A stretch of 17,204 bases of DNA from JAWLCQ01 sp041687095. Its GTDB lineage: Bacteria > Planctomycetota > Phycisphaerae > SM23-33. Positions 6,802 to 13,939 of this stretch are shown in pieces. A model generated the notes under the pieces. It made no database searches. It was not told the origin of the DNA and was given only the letters and a program-made list of their open reading frames with translations. The stretch is from NCBI GenBank assembly GCA_041687095.1, contig JAWLCQ010000093.1, positions 1 through 17,204 on the forward strand, in the 5' to 3' direction. The stretch's first letter is position 1. Each line of letters starts with the position of its first letter. The translations under genes and the position numbers were made by a program.

Positions 6802-8343
6802 CTACGACGCCGCCCTCCGCTGGCGCTCCTCGTGGGCGGGGTGCAGGTTGTGGTGGGTCGGGCCGGTGATGGCGTGGCCGTACGCGTCGAAGCGGCTGCC
6901 GTGGCAGGCGCAGTCCCAGGTGTGCTCCGTGGGGTTCCAGGACACGCTGCACTTGAGGTGGGGGCAGACGGCGGAGAACTCGTGGCAGGCGCCTTCGGGG
7001 TCGCGGTAGACGGCGACGCGGTGCATGCCGCGGCGGACGACGGCGCCGCTGTCGGGGGGGATGTCGGCGGCGCTGTCGACCTCGCCCGAGCCCAGCCAGT
7101 GGGCGTACTGGGCGGTGACGTGGAGGTTGTGCTTGACGTACTGGCGGGCGGCGGCGATGGGCTTGCGGGCGGGGTCGAACAGGCCCACCCAGGGGTTGGG
7201 CTTGTGGAGGACGAGGTCCCCCAGCAGCATGCCCGCGATGGTCCCGTGCGTCATGCCCATCCCGCTGTCGCCGGTGACGATGAGGACGTTCTCGGGGCTG
7301 GAGGGGTTGCGCCCGATGTACGCCAGCCCGTCGAGGGTCTCCAGGACCTGGCCCGACCAGCGGGTGCGGACGCGGCCCATGGCCCCGAAGCGTTCGCGGG
7401 CCCACGTTTCGAGGCGCTGCCAGCGGTCCCGCCCGTCGCGGTGCTGGCCGGTGCGGTGGTCCGCCCCCCCCACGATGAGTTGCGCCTCCTCCCCCTCCCC
7501 GCTGGTGCGGACGTAGTGGTAGGGATCGGCGGTGTCCCAGAGCAGGGCGTGGTCGACGGCGTCGGGGGCGATATCGGCGGAGAAGGCGTAGGTGCGGTGC
7601 GGGGCGAGCTTGCTGTGCATGGTGTAGCGGTCGTTGATCGGGGAGTTGGTGGCCACCACCAGCCAGTTCGCCGACACCGTGCGGTCCCCCGCGGTGGTGA
7701 CGCGGATAGAGGGTTCCTCGGTGATGGTCTGCGCGTGCGTCCCCGTGAACACCCGCCCCCCGTCCCGCTGGACGCAGCGGAGCAGCCCCCGCAGGTAGGC
7801 CATGGGCGAGACCTGTCCCTGCCGCGCGAACCGCAGCGCCGGGCCCGTGTCGAAGTCCCACAGCGGGGCGCGATCGACCATCTCGACCTCCACGCCCGCG
7901 CGGCCGGCGGCGGCGAGTTCGTCCTTGAGGTGCTCGGGCGAGTCGCCCGGGGCGAGGAAGAGGTATCCGTCGAGGCGGCGGAACTCGCAGTCGATGGCCT
8001 CCTCGCGGGCGATGGCCTCGATGCGGTCGATGGCGGCGGTGTGGGCGCGGGCGGCGAGGTGGGCGGGCTCCTCCCCGCGGATCCGTTCCAGCAGGGTGTA
8101 GCGGTCGTCGATGGCGTTGGAGAGGTGAGCGGTGGTGCGGGAGGTTTCCCCGCCCCCGACGGCGGCGTGGTCGAGCACGACGACGTCGCGCCCGGCGCGG
8201 CAGAGCTGGTAGGCGGTGGTGAGCCCGGCGATCCCGGCGCCCAGGATGAGGACGTCGCAGACGAGGTCCTCGTTCAGTTCCGACGTGGTCGGCAGCCCGG
8301 AGCGCTGCATCCAGAGCGATTCGGTGGTTCCCGATGACAGCAT
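6802..8343 (-). CDS. FAD-dependent oxidoreductase fused to a Rieske [2Fe-2S] domain
   Basis: A 513-aa redox protein. The N-terminal DAO-type flavoprotein domain (about 28-390) begins with a dinucleotide-binding LILGAGIAGLTTAYQL segment and ends with the DGLAYIG...VLIVTGDSGMGMTHG segment that usually contacts FAD. The C-terminal Rieske domain (about 420-500) has both cluster-binding pairs, CPH (C460, H462) and CACH (C478, H481). The arrangement resembles YhfW-type oxidoreductases of unproven substrate. No signal peptide is visible, so it is probably cytoplasmic. The start at 8343 has an AAGGGG ribosome site 7 bases upstream. It is divergent from the ROK-family gene across 293 bp. The substrate cannot be inferred from the sequence. 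Confidence 0.93.
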   Translation of the reverse strand: MLSSGTTESLWMQRSGLPTTSELNEDLVCDVLILGAGIAGLTTAYQLCRAGRDVVVLDHAAVGGGETSRTTAHLSNAIDDRYTLLERIRGEEPAHLAARAHTAAIDRIEAIAREEAIDCEFRRLDGYLFLAPGDSPEHLKDELAAAGRAGVEVEMVDRAPLWDFDTGPALRFARQGQVSPMAYLRGLLRCVQRDGGRVFTGTHAQTITEEPSIRVTTAGDRTVSANWLVVATNSPINDRYTMHSKLAPHRTYAFSADIAPDAVDHALLWDTADPYHYVRTSGEGEEAQLIVGGADHRTGQHRDGRDRWQRLETWARERFGAMGRVRTRWSGQVLETLDGLAYIGRNPSSPENVLIVTGDSGMGMTHGTIAGMLLGDLVLHKPNPWVGLFDPARKPIAAARQYVKHNLHVTAQYAHWLGSGEVDSAADIPPDSGAVVRRGMHRVAVYRDPEGACHEFSAVCPHLKCSVSWNPTEHTWDCACHGSRFDAYGHAITGPTHHNLHPAHEERQRRAAS

Positions 8344-8485
8344 GGTGGTTCCCCTTCGTTGTTCCCCATCGGGTCGGGCGGCTGGAGGATTGAGGCCCAG
8401 TGCGGGCGGAATCGGCAGCCCGGCAGACCGCGGTCAACCTCCGCGTTGCGGCCCGAGGGTGGTCTCCCCGCTCAGATGTCCCCTG

Positions 8486-8501
8486 CTGGACACGTGTCCA
8501 G
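8486..8501. promoter_or_regulatory. 16-bp perfect palindrome, possible operator
   Basis: CTGGACACGTGTCCAG is self-complementary over 16 bases. It lies midway in the 293-bp divergent space between the FAD/Rieske gene and the ROK-family gene and is followed at once by an AT-richer stretch (ATAATGACTCAATTCTATG) that could hold promoter elements for either strand. No matching -35 was found, and no regulator gene is adjacent. The operator role is inferred from position and symmetry alone. Confidence 0.4.
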
Positions 8502-8636
8502 ATAATGACTCAATTCTATGCGCGGAGGGGCTCCCTTCCGCGTGGAAGCACAGCACCGATTCGGTAGATGACAAGGCAAATCTCTGCTGCCCCCCCGCCG
8601 TCGGCGCGGTATGAAGGGTCGGAGAAAGGAACCGCG

Positions 8637-9650
8637 ATGGGCGAGCAGACGATCTACCTGGGCTGGGACGTGGGGGGCACGAAGTCGGCGGCGGTGCTGG
8701 GGACGGGCGCGGGCGAGGTGCTTGAGCGCGCGGAGTACCCCTCCAACGTCGCGGGGGGGCCTGAGGCCATGATCGGGGACTTCCTCGCCCGCGCCCGCGA
8801 GTTGCTGGGGCGGAGCGCGGGGGCGGCGGGGGGCGCGGGCGGTGCAGGTGCGACGAACGCTGCGAACGTGGCGGGGGTGGGCGTGAGTATCGGGGGCCCG
8901 CTCAACACGCGGACGGGGGTCATCGACTCGCCCCCCCATCTGCCCGGGTGGGACCGGGTGCCCCTGCGCGAGCGGCTGGAGGGCGAGCTGGGCCTGCCCG
9001 TGACGGTGGAGCACGACGCGGCCGCCTGCCTGCTGGCGGAGTGGCTGTGGGGCGAGGCGAGGGGGGCGACGCACGCGGTGTACCTGACGTGCGGGACCGG
9101 GTGCGGGGCGGGCATCCTGGTGGACGGGCGGGTGCTGCGGGGGCCCCACGGGGAGACGCCCGAGGCCGGGCACATCCGCATCGCCCCCGACGGGCCGGTG
9201 ATGTTCGGCAAGAGCGGGTCGGCGGAGGTGTTCGGCAGCGGGGAGGGGGTGGGCAAGCTGGCCCACGCGATGTTCCCCGACGCGTACCCCGCCCCGGCCG
9301 ATCCGCGGGAGCTGGCGGGGGCGGCGAGGCGGGGGGATGCGAGGGCGGCGGCTGTGCTGGCGGAGAGCGCCTGCGGAACGGGCCGCCTCTGCGCCGTGCT
9401 GGCCGACCTGTTCGCCCCGCAGGTGATCGTGCTGGGGTCCTTGGCGAGGTACTTCGGGGCGGGGTGGGTGGCGACGGTGGAGGCGGAGTTCCGCCGCGAG
9501 GCCCTGGCAGTCAACGCCCGCCACACGCGGATCCTCCCGGCGGGTCTGGGCGAGCGGCTGCAGGACCTGTCGGCCATCGCCCCGTGCGTGTGCCGCAACC
9601 CTTCTCCCCCGGGGGAGAAGATGTCCCGAGCGAAGTCGAGGGACAGATGA
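8637..9650 (+). CDS. ROK-family sugar kinase homologue lacking the zinc cysteine motif
   Basis: A 337-aa member of the ROK (repressor/ORF/kinase) family; no DNA-binding domain precedes the fold, so a kinase-type role is likelier than a repressor. Visible are the N-terminal phosphate-binding LGWDVGGTKSAAVLG, the GVSIGGPLN segment, EHDAAA with the expected catalytic Asp (D127), GTGCGAGI, and PEAGH (E176, H179). The usual downstream Cys-x-Cys-Gly-x-x-Gly-Cys zinc motif is replaced by MFGKSGSAEVFGSG with no cysteines. The start at 8637 follows GGAGAAAGGA at good spacing; a longer frame from 8568 lacks support. The last ~17 residues are encoded by a hairpin repeat. The substrate (glucose, N-acetylmannosamine or another sugar) cannot be told. 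Confidence 0.9.
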   Translation: MGEQTIYLGWDVGGTKSAAVLGTGAGEVLERAEYPSNVAGGPEAMIGDFLARARELLGRSAGAAGGAGGAGATNAANVAGVGVSIGGPLNTRTGVIDSPPHLPGWDRVPLRERLEGELGLPVTVEHDAAACLLAEWLWGEARGATHAVYLTCGTGCGAGILVDGRVLRGPHGETPEAGHIRIAPDGPVMFGKSGSAEVFGSGEGVGKLAHAMFPDAYPAPADPRELAGAARRGDARAAAVLAESACGTGRLCAVLADLFAPQVIVLGSLARYFGAGWVATVEAEFRREALAVNARHTRILPAGLGERLQDLSAIAPCVCRNPSPPGEKMSRAKSRDR

Positions 9651-9656
9651 GGGGGG
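9599..9656 (+). repeat. Hairpin repeat unit A overlapping the 3' end of the ROK gene
   Basis: The perfect 20-bp palindrome CTTCTCCCCCGGGGGAGAAG (9601-9620) is followed by TCCCGAGCGAAGTCGAGGGA. A similar unit lies in inverse orientation at 9745-9793. It supplies the final codons and the stop of the upstream gene. Confidence 0.75.
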
Positions 9657-9744
9657 CCTGGGAACGCCGGCACGGTCGTGACTTGCAGGCCACCTGCACC
9701 AACCGTCCCTCTCGACTCCAGACCGTCTTCGGCTTCCGAGCGCC

Positions 9745-9793
9745 CCCTCACCGCCCTCGCTGCGCTCGGGCACCTCTCCCCGCGGGGAGAGGG
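9745..9793 (-). repeat. Hairpin repeat unit B, inverse of unit A
   Basis: Read on the minus strand it runs CCTCTCCCCGCGGGGAGAGG (9773-9792, a perfect 20-bp palindrome), then CCCGAGCGCAGCGAGGGCGG and a GAGGGGG tail, matching unit A in order. This 'CCTCGCTGCGCTCGGG' style repeat is common in bacterial genomes. The stretch between the units (about 9657-9744) holds no gene. Confidence 0.75.
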
Positions 9794-9801
9794 GTATACC
9801 A

Positions 9802-9833
9802 CAACGCCCCCGGGCGGGTGCCCGGGGGCGTTG
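9802..9833. terminator. Strong hairpin between convergent genes, probable bidirectional terminator
   Basis: CAACGCCCCCGGGC (9802-9815) and GCCCGGGGGCGTTG (9820-9833) form a perfect 14-bp stem with a GGGT loop. It lies 46 bases beyond the ftsH stop on the minus strand and 151 bases beyond the ROK gene stop on the plus strand. There is no T-tract on either side, so it is a stem-only terminator or 3'-end stabiliser rather than a classical intrinsic terminator. Confidence 0.75.
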
Positions 9834-9878
9834 GAAAGCCGTCTCTGCCTCCAGCGCGTCGCTGGACTTCGGTGTGGG

Positions 9879-11924
9879 TCAGCCCGGTTCGGGGAGCGGG
9901 CCGGCCGCGGGGCCCTCGGGGACCGGGGGGGCGATCGTCCGCTCGGGGCGGGGGGTCGTGATCCGGCCCTGCTCGCGGTCGAGCAGCTCGTCCACGGTGG
10001 GCTTGTCGAGGCGTTTGCCCTCGATGATGCTCTGGACCTCGTCCCCGGTGAGCGTCTCGTACTTCAGCAGGGTCTGGGCGACGCGGCCGACCGCCTCGCG
10101 ATGCTCCTTCAGCAGGTTCTGCGTCCGCTCGTAGGCCTCGTCGATGATCGACTTGACCTCGTGGTCGATGATCTCGGCGGTCTTCTCGGAGTACTCCTTG
10201 CTGCCGGCCATGTCCGCGAAGGTGCGCGTTTCGTCCGTGCTGTAGCGGATGAAGCCCAGCCGCTCGCTCATGCCCCAGTCCAGGACCATCTTGCGGGCGA
10301 TGTCGGTGGCGGCGGCGATGTCGGCCGACGCCCCGCTGGAGACGTCGTTGCAGAACATCTCCTCCGCCAGCCGCCCGCCCAGCGCCACGCACACGCGGGC
10401 CTTGCAGTACTCGCGGGTGTAGTAGTAGCGGTCCTTCTCGGGCAGGGAGAAGGTCGCCCCGCCGGCGGGCCCGCGGGGGATGATGGAGACCTTGTGCAGC
10501 GGGTCGGTGCCCGGGACGAGCACCTGGACGAGGGCGTGCCCGGCCTCGTGGTAGGCGGTGATTTCCTTTTCCTTCTCGTCGACCACGCGGGACTTGCGGG
10601 CGCGGCCCCAGCGGACCTTGTCGCGGGCCTCCTCGAGGTCGTCCTGCTCGATGAAGTCCTTGCCCGCCATGGTGGCGGCGATGGCGGCCTCGTTGACGAG
10701 GGCGGCGAGGTCGGCCCCGCTGAACATCGGCGTGCCCCGCGCCAGGCGGTGCAGGTCGACGGCCGGGGAGCACTTGACGCGCCCGGCGTAGATCTTGAGG
10801 ATCTCCAGGCGGCCCTTGAGGTCGGGCAGGGGGACGGTGATCTGCCGGTCGAACCGCCCGGGGCGCGTCAACGCCGGGTCCAGCACGTCGGCGCGGTTGG
10901 TGGCGGCGATGACGATCACCTGGTCGTTCGTCTCGAACCCGTCCATCTCGACGAGGATGGCGTTGAGCGTCTGCTCGCGCTCGTCGTGCCCGCCCCCCCC
11001 GTTGTAGGACACCCCGCGCCGTCGGCCGACGGCGTCGATCTCGTCGAGGAAGATGATGCAGGGGGAGGAATCCTTGGCCTGCTTGAACAGGTCGCGGACG
11101 CGGGACGCCCCGACCCCGACGAACATCTCGACGAAGTCGCTGCCGGAGATGCTGAAGAAGGGCACGTCGGCCTCCCCGGCGATGGCCTTGGCCAGCAGGG
11201 TCTTGCCGCACCCGGGCTCCCCGATCAGCAGCACGCCTCGCGGGACGCGCCCCCCGAGGCGGGCGAACTTGCGGGGGTTCTTCAGGAACTCGATGATCTC
11301 GGAGACCTCGTCCTTGGCCTCCTCGATGCCCGCCACGTCCTCGAAGGTGACCTTGGTGTGTTCCTTGGTCAGCAGGCGGTGCTTGGAGCGGCCGAAGTTG
11401 CCCAGGAACCCCGCCCCGCCCCCGGCCGCCCCCATCCGCCGGAACAGCAGGAACCACAGCGCCAGGAGCACCAGGAGCATGAACAGCAGTTGCGGCAGGA
11501 GGGCCTGCCACCAGCCGACCTCCCGGAAGTACGGCTGGGCGGGGTTGTTATGCTTCGCCAGGGCCGCCTCCAGGCGGGGCAGGAAGTTCTCGTCGGTGGT
11601 GTAGCGGTAGTCCACGTAGAACGCGCGATCCGCGTCTTCGGGCAAGTGGGTGGTGTCGGAGTTGCGGCCCTCGATGCGATTCTCGCTGATGATGATGTCG
11701 CCCGTGACCTGGCCATTCTCGACGTACCGCCAGAAGGCGATGATGCTCTCCTTCCGGCGGGATTCGAACTGGCCTTGGAGGAGCGTCATCGCCAGCAGGC
11801 CCAGCCCGATGAGCACCACCCAGCCGATCAGCGACTTGCTGATGCGGTTGGGCGGGCGCGGAGGCATCCGTTGGGGATCTTGGCCCGGGTCTCGTTGCGG
11901 AGGTTGGGGCGGGAGGTTCGACAT
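9879..11924 (-). CDS. ftsH: ATP-dependent zinc metalloprotease FtsH
   Basis: A membrane-anchored AAA+ protease that degrades misfolded or regulatory membrane and cytoplasmic proteins; 681 aa, within family range. Order: Pro-rich N-terminal tail (1-27), membrane helix 1 (about 32-49), periplasmic domain, helix 2 (about 140-160), AAA domain with Walker A GEPGCGKT (235-242, K241), Walker B IIFLDEID and the second region of homology around ATNRADVLDPALTRPGRFD. The M41 peptidase domain has HEAGH (H459, E460, H463) and the third-ligand region SSGASADIAAATDIARKMV. The C-terminus is a Pro-rich tail. Walker A differs from the usual GPPGTGKT. The start at 11924 gives the expected short cytoplasmic lead; only a distant AGGAAG is seen as ribosome site. 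It is third in line behind bamD-like and lptE-like genes with a 147-bp gap. Confidence 0.98.
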   Translation of the reverse strand: MSNLPPQPPQRDPGQDPQRMPPRPPNRISKSLIGWVVLIGLGLLAMTLLQGQFESRRKESIIAFWRYVENGQVTGDIIISENRIEGRNSDTTHLPEDADRAFYVDYRYTTDENFLPRLEAALAKHNNPAQPYFREVGWWQALLPQLLFMLLVLLALWFLLFRRMGAAGGGAGFLGNFGRSKHRLLTKEHTKVTFEDVAGIEEAKDEVSEIIEFLKNPRKFARLGGRVPRGVLLIGEPGCGKTLLAKAIAGEADVPFFSISGSDFVEMFVGVGASRVRDLFKQAKDSSPCIIFLDEIDAVGRRRGVSYNGGGGHDEREQTLNAILVEMDGFETNDQVIVIAATNRADVLDPALTRPGRFDRQITVPLPDLKGRLEILKIYAGRVKCSPAVDLHRLARGTPMFSGADLAALVNEAAIAATMAGKDFIEQDDLEEARDKVRWGRARKSRVVDEKEKEITAYHEAGHALVQVLVPGTDPLHKVSIIPRGPAGGATFSLPEKDRYYYTREYCKARVCVALGGRLAEEMFCNDVSSGASADIAAATDIARKMVLDWGMSERLGFIRYSTDETRTFADMAGSKEYSEKTAEIIDHEVKSIIDEAYERTQNLLKEHREAVGRVAQTLLKYETLTGDEVQSIIEGKRLDKPTVDELLDREQGRITTPRPERTIAPPVPEGPAAGPLPEPG

Positions 11925-12059
11925 TCGTATATTCCGGTTCTTCCTAATCTCATCCTATCCCGTGCCGGGGGGACAGAACCGCGACAACCGCGCCCGAAAG
12001 AGCCCAAATCCGCGAATCGAGCGGCGGGGTGAGCGTCCTGCGGGCAAATCACGGCCCCC

Positions 12060-12081
12060 GGACTGGTGGAGCTACCAGTCC
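12060..12081. terminator. Hairpin overlapping the lptE stop codon
   Basis: GGACTGGT (12060-12067) and ACCAGTCC (12074-12081) pair perfectly around a 6-nt loop that includes part of the lptE-like stop codon. In the gap before ftsH it may attenuate or process the transcript. No T-run follows, and no clear separate ftsH promoter is visible in 11925-12059. Confidence 0.4.
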
Positions 12082-12608
12082 TGTTCCAGTTCTTCTACGA
12101 TCCGGCGGGCGGCTTGGTTGACCAGATCCTCGTATCCCAGGAAGAAATCCTCATTGTAGGGCGCCTCGCGCAGGTAGGTGCTCGTCACGATGACGTTGCT
12201 CCGCTCCCGCAGGACCTCGCCGGTGTGCAGGTCCACCCACTTGAAGGATAGCACCGCCTCGACCCGCTGCTCCATCGGCCGCCCGGTATCGGGGTTGACG
12301 CTGAGGACCTGCTGGCCGATGGACTCGATCACGCCGGTGAGTTCGGTGTCGGCGCGGGAGCGGGGCATGACCTTCCAGGGCGTATCGAGTTCGATCCGCT
12401 TCTTGAGGGCCTCGGTGAGGCGGAACTCGACGTCGCGGCGGTAGACCTCGACCCCGCGGGTCCAGATGGGGACGGCGACGGAGCGGACGTCGTCGGAGTA
12501 GGGGCTGTCCCAGGTGTACCCGGCGCGGGGGTCGGCGGAACAGCCCGCCGCCAGCAGCGCCGCCGCGCCCAGGAGCGTCACCGTCAGGGTCGCGCGAACG
12601 CACGTCAT
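12072..12608 (-). CDS. lptE: LptE-like outer-membrane lipoprotein (LPS assembly)
   Basis: A 178-aa predicted lipoprotein. The signal peptide carries a lipobox LLAAGC with the lipidated cysteine at C23. The mature part has GYTWDSPYSDDVRSVAVPIW, RGVEVYRRDVEFRLTEALKKRIE and later GQQVLSVN and EVLRERSNVIVTSTYL segments, matching the LptE/LPS-assembly lipoprotein style of Planctomycetota as I remember it. LptE plugs LptD in the outer membrane and helps place lipopolysaccharide. The start is an ATGA overlap with the stop of the upstream bamD-like gene, implying translational coupling. No lptD is in the window. The LptE assignment rests on family resemblance rather than on catalytic residues. Confidence 0.8.
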   Translation of the reverse strand: MTCVRATLTVTLLGAAALLAAGCSADPRAGYTWDSPYSDDVRSVAVPIWTRGVEVYRRDVEFRLTEALKKRIELDTPWKVMPRSRADTELTGVIESIGQQVLSVNPDTGRPMEQRVEAVLSFKWVDLHTGEVLRERSNVIVTSTYLREAPYNEDFFLGYEDLVNQAARRIVEELEQDW

Positions 12609-13663
12609 GGAGTCTGTCCTTCGATCAGGGTCTGGTCGGCATCGTCCGGGGGGCCGGGGGGCACGGTTTCGAGCACCGACCGCGGGGCGGGGGGAGCGGC
12701 GGGGACGCCCAGGCGGTCCAGGGCCTGCTGGGCCCGCTGGGCCCAGGGGGTCCCGGCGTACTCGGAGACGACGGTGCGGTAGTAGAGCCCCGCCGACGTC
12801 GGCCGCTCGATCCGCTCGTAGAACTCCCCCGTGCGGAACTGCTGCTCGGCGAGGGCCTGGTGGATGCGTTCGAGGATGCCGTCGACGTTGGCGCGCTCGG
12901 CCTCGGCGGGGTACTGCTCGCGGAAGACGCGGAAGCGTTGGCGGGCGTCGAGAAGCGGCGTGTTCTCGTAGGATACCCCGTGGAACGACGCGTACGTCGC
13001 CCTCGCCGCCTGCAACTGCGCGTACGGGGCGCGCTCGCTGCGGGCGAAGGACTCGAGATAGCGGTCGTAGGCCTGGGCGGCGTTGGCGTACTTCTGATCG
13101 TCGTAGTGGTAGTCCGCCAGCCGCATCAGCGCCCGCTCGGCGACGAGGGACCCGGGGGCGTGATCGGGGATCCGCTTGAGGATGTCCATCCCGTCGCCCT
13201 CGGCCGGGAGCGGGACGAAGCCCAGCACGGTCCGCTTGCGGCCGTTGAGGAACGCGTCGCCGATCTCGTACTCCCGCTCCAGCGCCCGCTGGGCGTACTG
13301 GCCGGTGGGATGCTCCAGGAGCTGCTGCTCGAAGCGTTCGTAGGCCTGGAAGTAGCGCCCGCGGAGCATCTCGGCCTGGCCCCAGAGGTGCAGGACCTCC
13401 TCGCGCTGGGGCGCGGTGGGGTAATCGTCGAGGAAGTCGTCGGCGACCCAGCAGGCCCGCCGGCCGTTGCCCTCCGCCACGTGCTTCCGCAGCCGCGCCA
13501 GCTCGCCCTCGGGCGTGCCCGCCTCGGGCTGGGCGACGGGGGCCCACTGGCCGTTGACGATCTCGAACTCCCGCGCATCGCCGTCCGCCGCCGCCGGAAG
13601 GGCCCAGAGCCCCGCCACCAGTCCCGCGGCCAACCACGCTGCCCAAAGTGTGCGCATCTGCAT
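12605..13663 (-). CDS. bamD: BamD/YfiO-like TPR protein of outer-membrane assembly
   Basis: A 352-aa exported helical-repeat protein. The signal peptide (about 1-26) ends in LWALPAAADG and has no lipobox cysteine, unlike classical BamD lipoproteins. The mature region has tetratricopeptide-like helices with the BamD-style pattern YPTAPQREEVLHLWGQAEM, ALMRLADYHYDDQKYANAAQ and YRTVVSEYAGTPWAQRAQQAL. The C-terminus is a Pro-rich tail. BamD partners BamA in inserting beta-barrel proteins. The start at 13663 has a GAGGT site 8 bases upstream; the MRTLW methionine at 13657 is an alternative. It overlaps the lptE-like gene by four bases (ATGA), and ftsH follows. It could instead be a generic TPR scaffold related to CpoB. 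Confidence 0.75.
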   Translation of the reverse strand: MQMRTLWAAWLAAGLVAGLWALPAAADGDAREFEIVNGQWAPVAQPEAGTPEGELARLRKHVAEGNGRRACWVADDFLDDYPTAPQREEVLHLWGQAEMLRGRYFQAYERFEQQLLEHPTGQYAQRALEREYEIGDAFLNGRKRTVLGFVPLPAEGDGMDILKRIPDHAPGSLVAERALMRLADYHYDDQKYANAAQAYDRYLESFARSERAPYAQLQAARATYASFHGVSYENTPLLDARQRFRVFREQYPAEAERANVDGILERIHQALAEQQFRTGEFYERIERPTSAGLYYRTVVSEYAGTPWAQRAQQALDRLGVPAAPPAPRSVLETVPPGPPDDADQTLIEGQTP

Positions 13664-13714
13664 TCGCCTACCTCATCACCCCTACGGGCGCAGCATCCCC
13701 CCGACAAGATGCCA

Positions 13715-13742
13715 ATTATACGACATCGGCACCCCGCTGCAA
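13715..13742 (-). promoter_or_regulatory. Putative sigma70 promoter for the bamD-lptE(-ftsH) group
   Basis: On the minus strand, TTGCAG (13742-13737) and a perfect TATAAT (13720-13715) are separated by 16 bases. Transcription would start near 13708, leaving a leader of about 45 bases before the bamD-like ATG at 13663. A perfect TATAAT is rare in such GC-rich DNA, which supports the call. The remaining divergent space up to 13939 shows a GGAGCGAAGCGCAG motif (13789-13802) and no gene. Confidence 0.55.
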
Positions 13743-13785
13743 GAAAAGCCGCTCCGCGCACTTGCTGGTGTCGGGTGCCGTCGTT

Positions 13786-13809
13786 TGCGGAGCGAAGCGC
13801 AGCAACCAC
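13786..13809. repeat. REP-like motif with GGAGCGAAGCGCAG core
   Basis: TTTGCGGAGCGAAGCGCAGCAA resembles the loop and inner stem of the REP-like hairpins beside the Y1 transposase (4287-4380 and 4948-5040). Pairing of the outer arms is imperfect, so it is called by motif similarity. Confidence 0.45.
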
Positions 13810-13939
13810 GTCTCGCGGAATCCCCGCCCTTCGCATCCGAACGGACCGCACGGCGTGAGAAGTGCAGCCGTGACACCCGGGCAGCGGCCTGCATGGAACC
13901 AGCAGGAAATCTGTGCGTCGAAGGGTGCGGGAGGCGCCG

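Noticed and set aside
6787..8337. 516-aa plus-strand open frame opposite the FAD/Rieske gene
   Set aside because: The minus strand encodes intact FAD and Rieske motifs; the plus frame is a compositional shadow.
9678..12032. 784-aa plus-strand open frame opposite ftsH
   Set aside because: Antisense shadow of ftsH produced by high GC at third codon positions; starts in a repeat, with no recognisable domain.
12072..13646. 524-aa single frame joining the lptE-like protein to an upstream Arg/Gly/Pro-rich part
   Set aside because: Only the last 178 residues from the lipoprotein start look real; the upstream part is an out-of-frame reading of the bamD-like gene.
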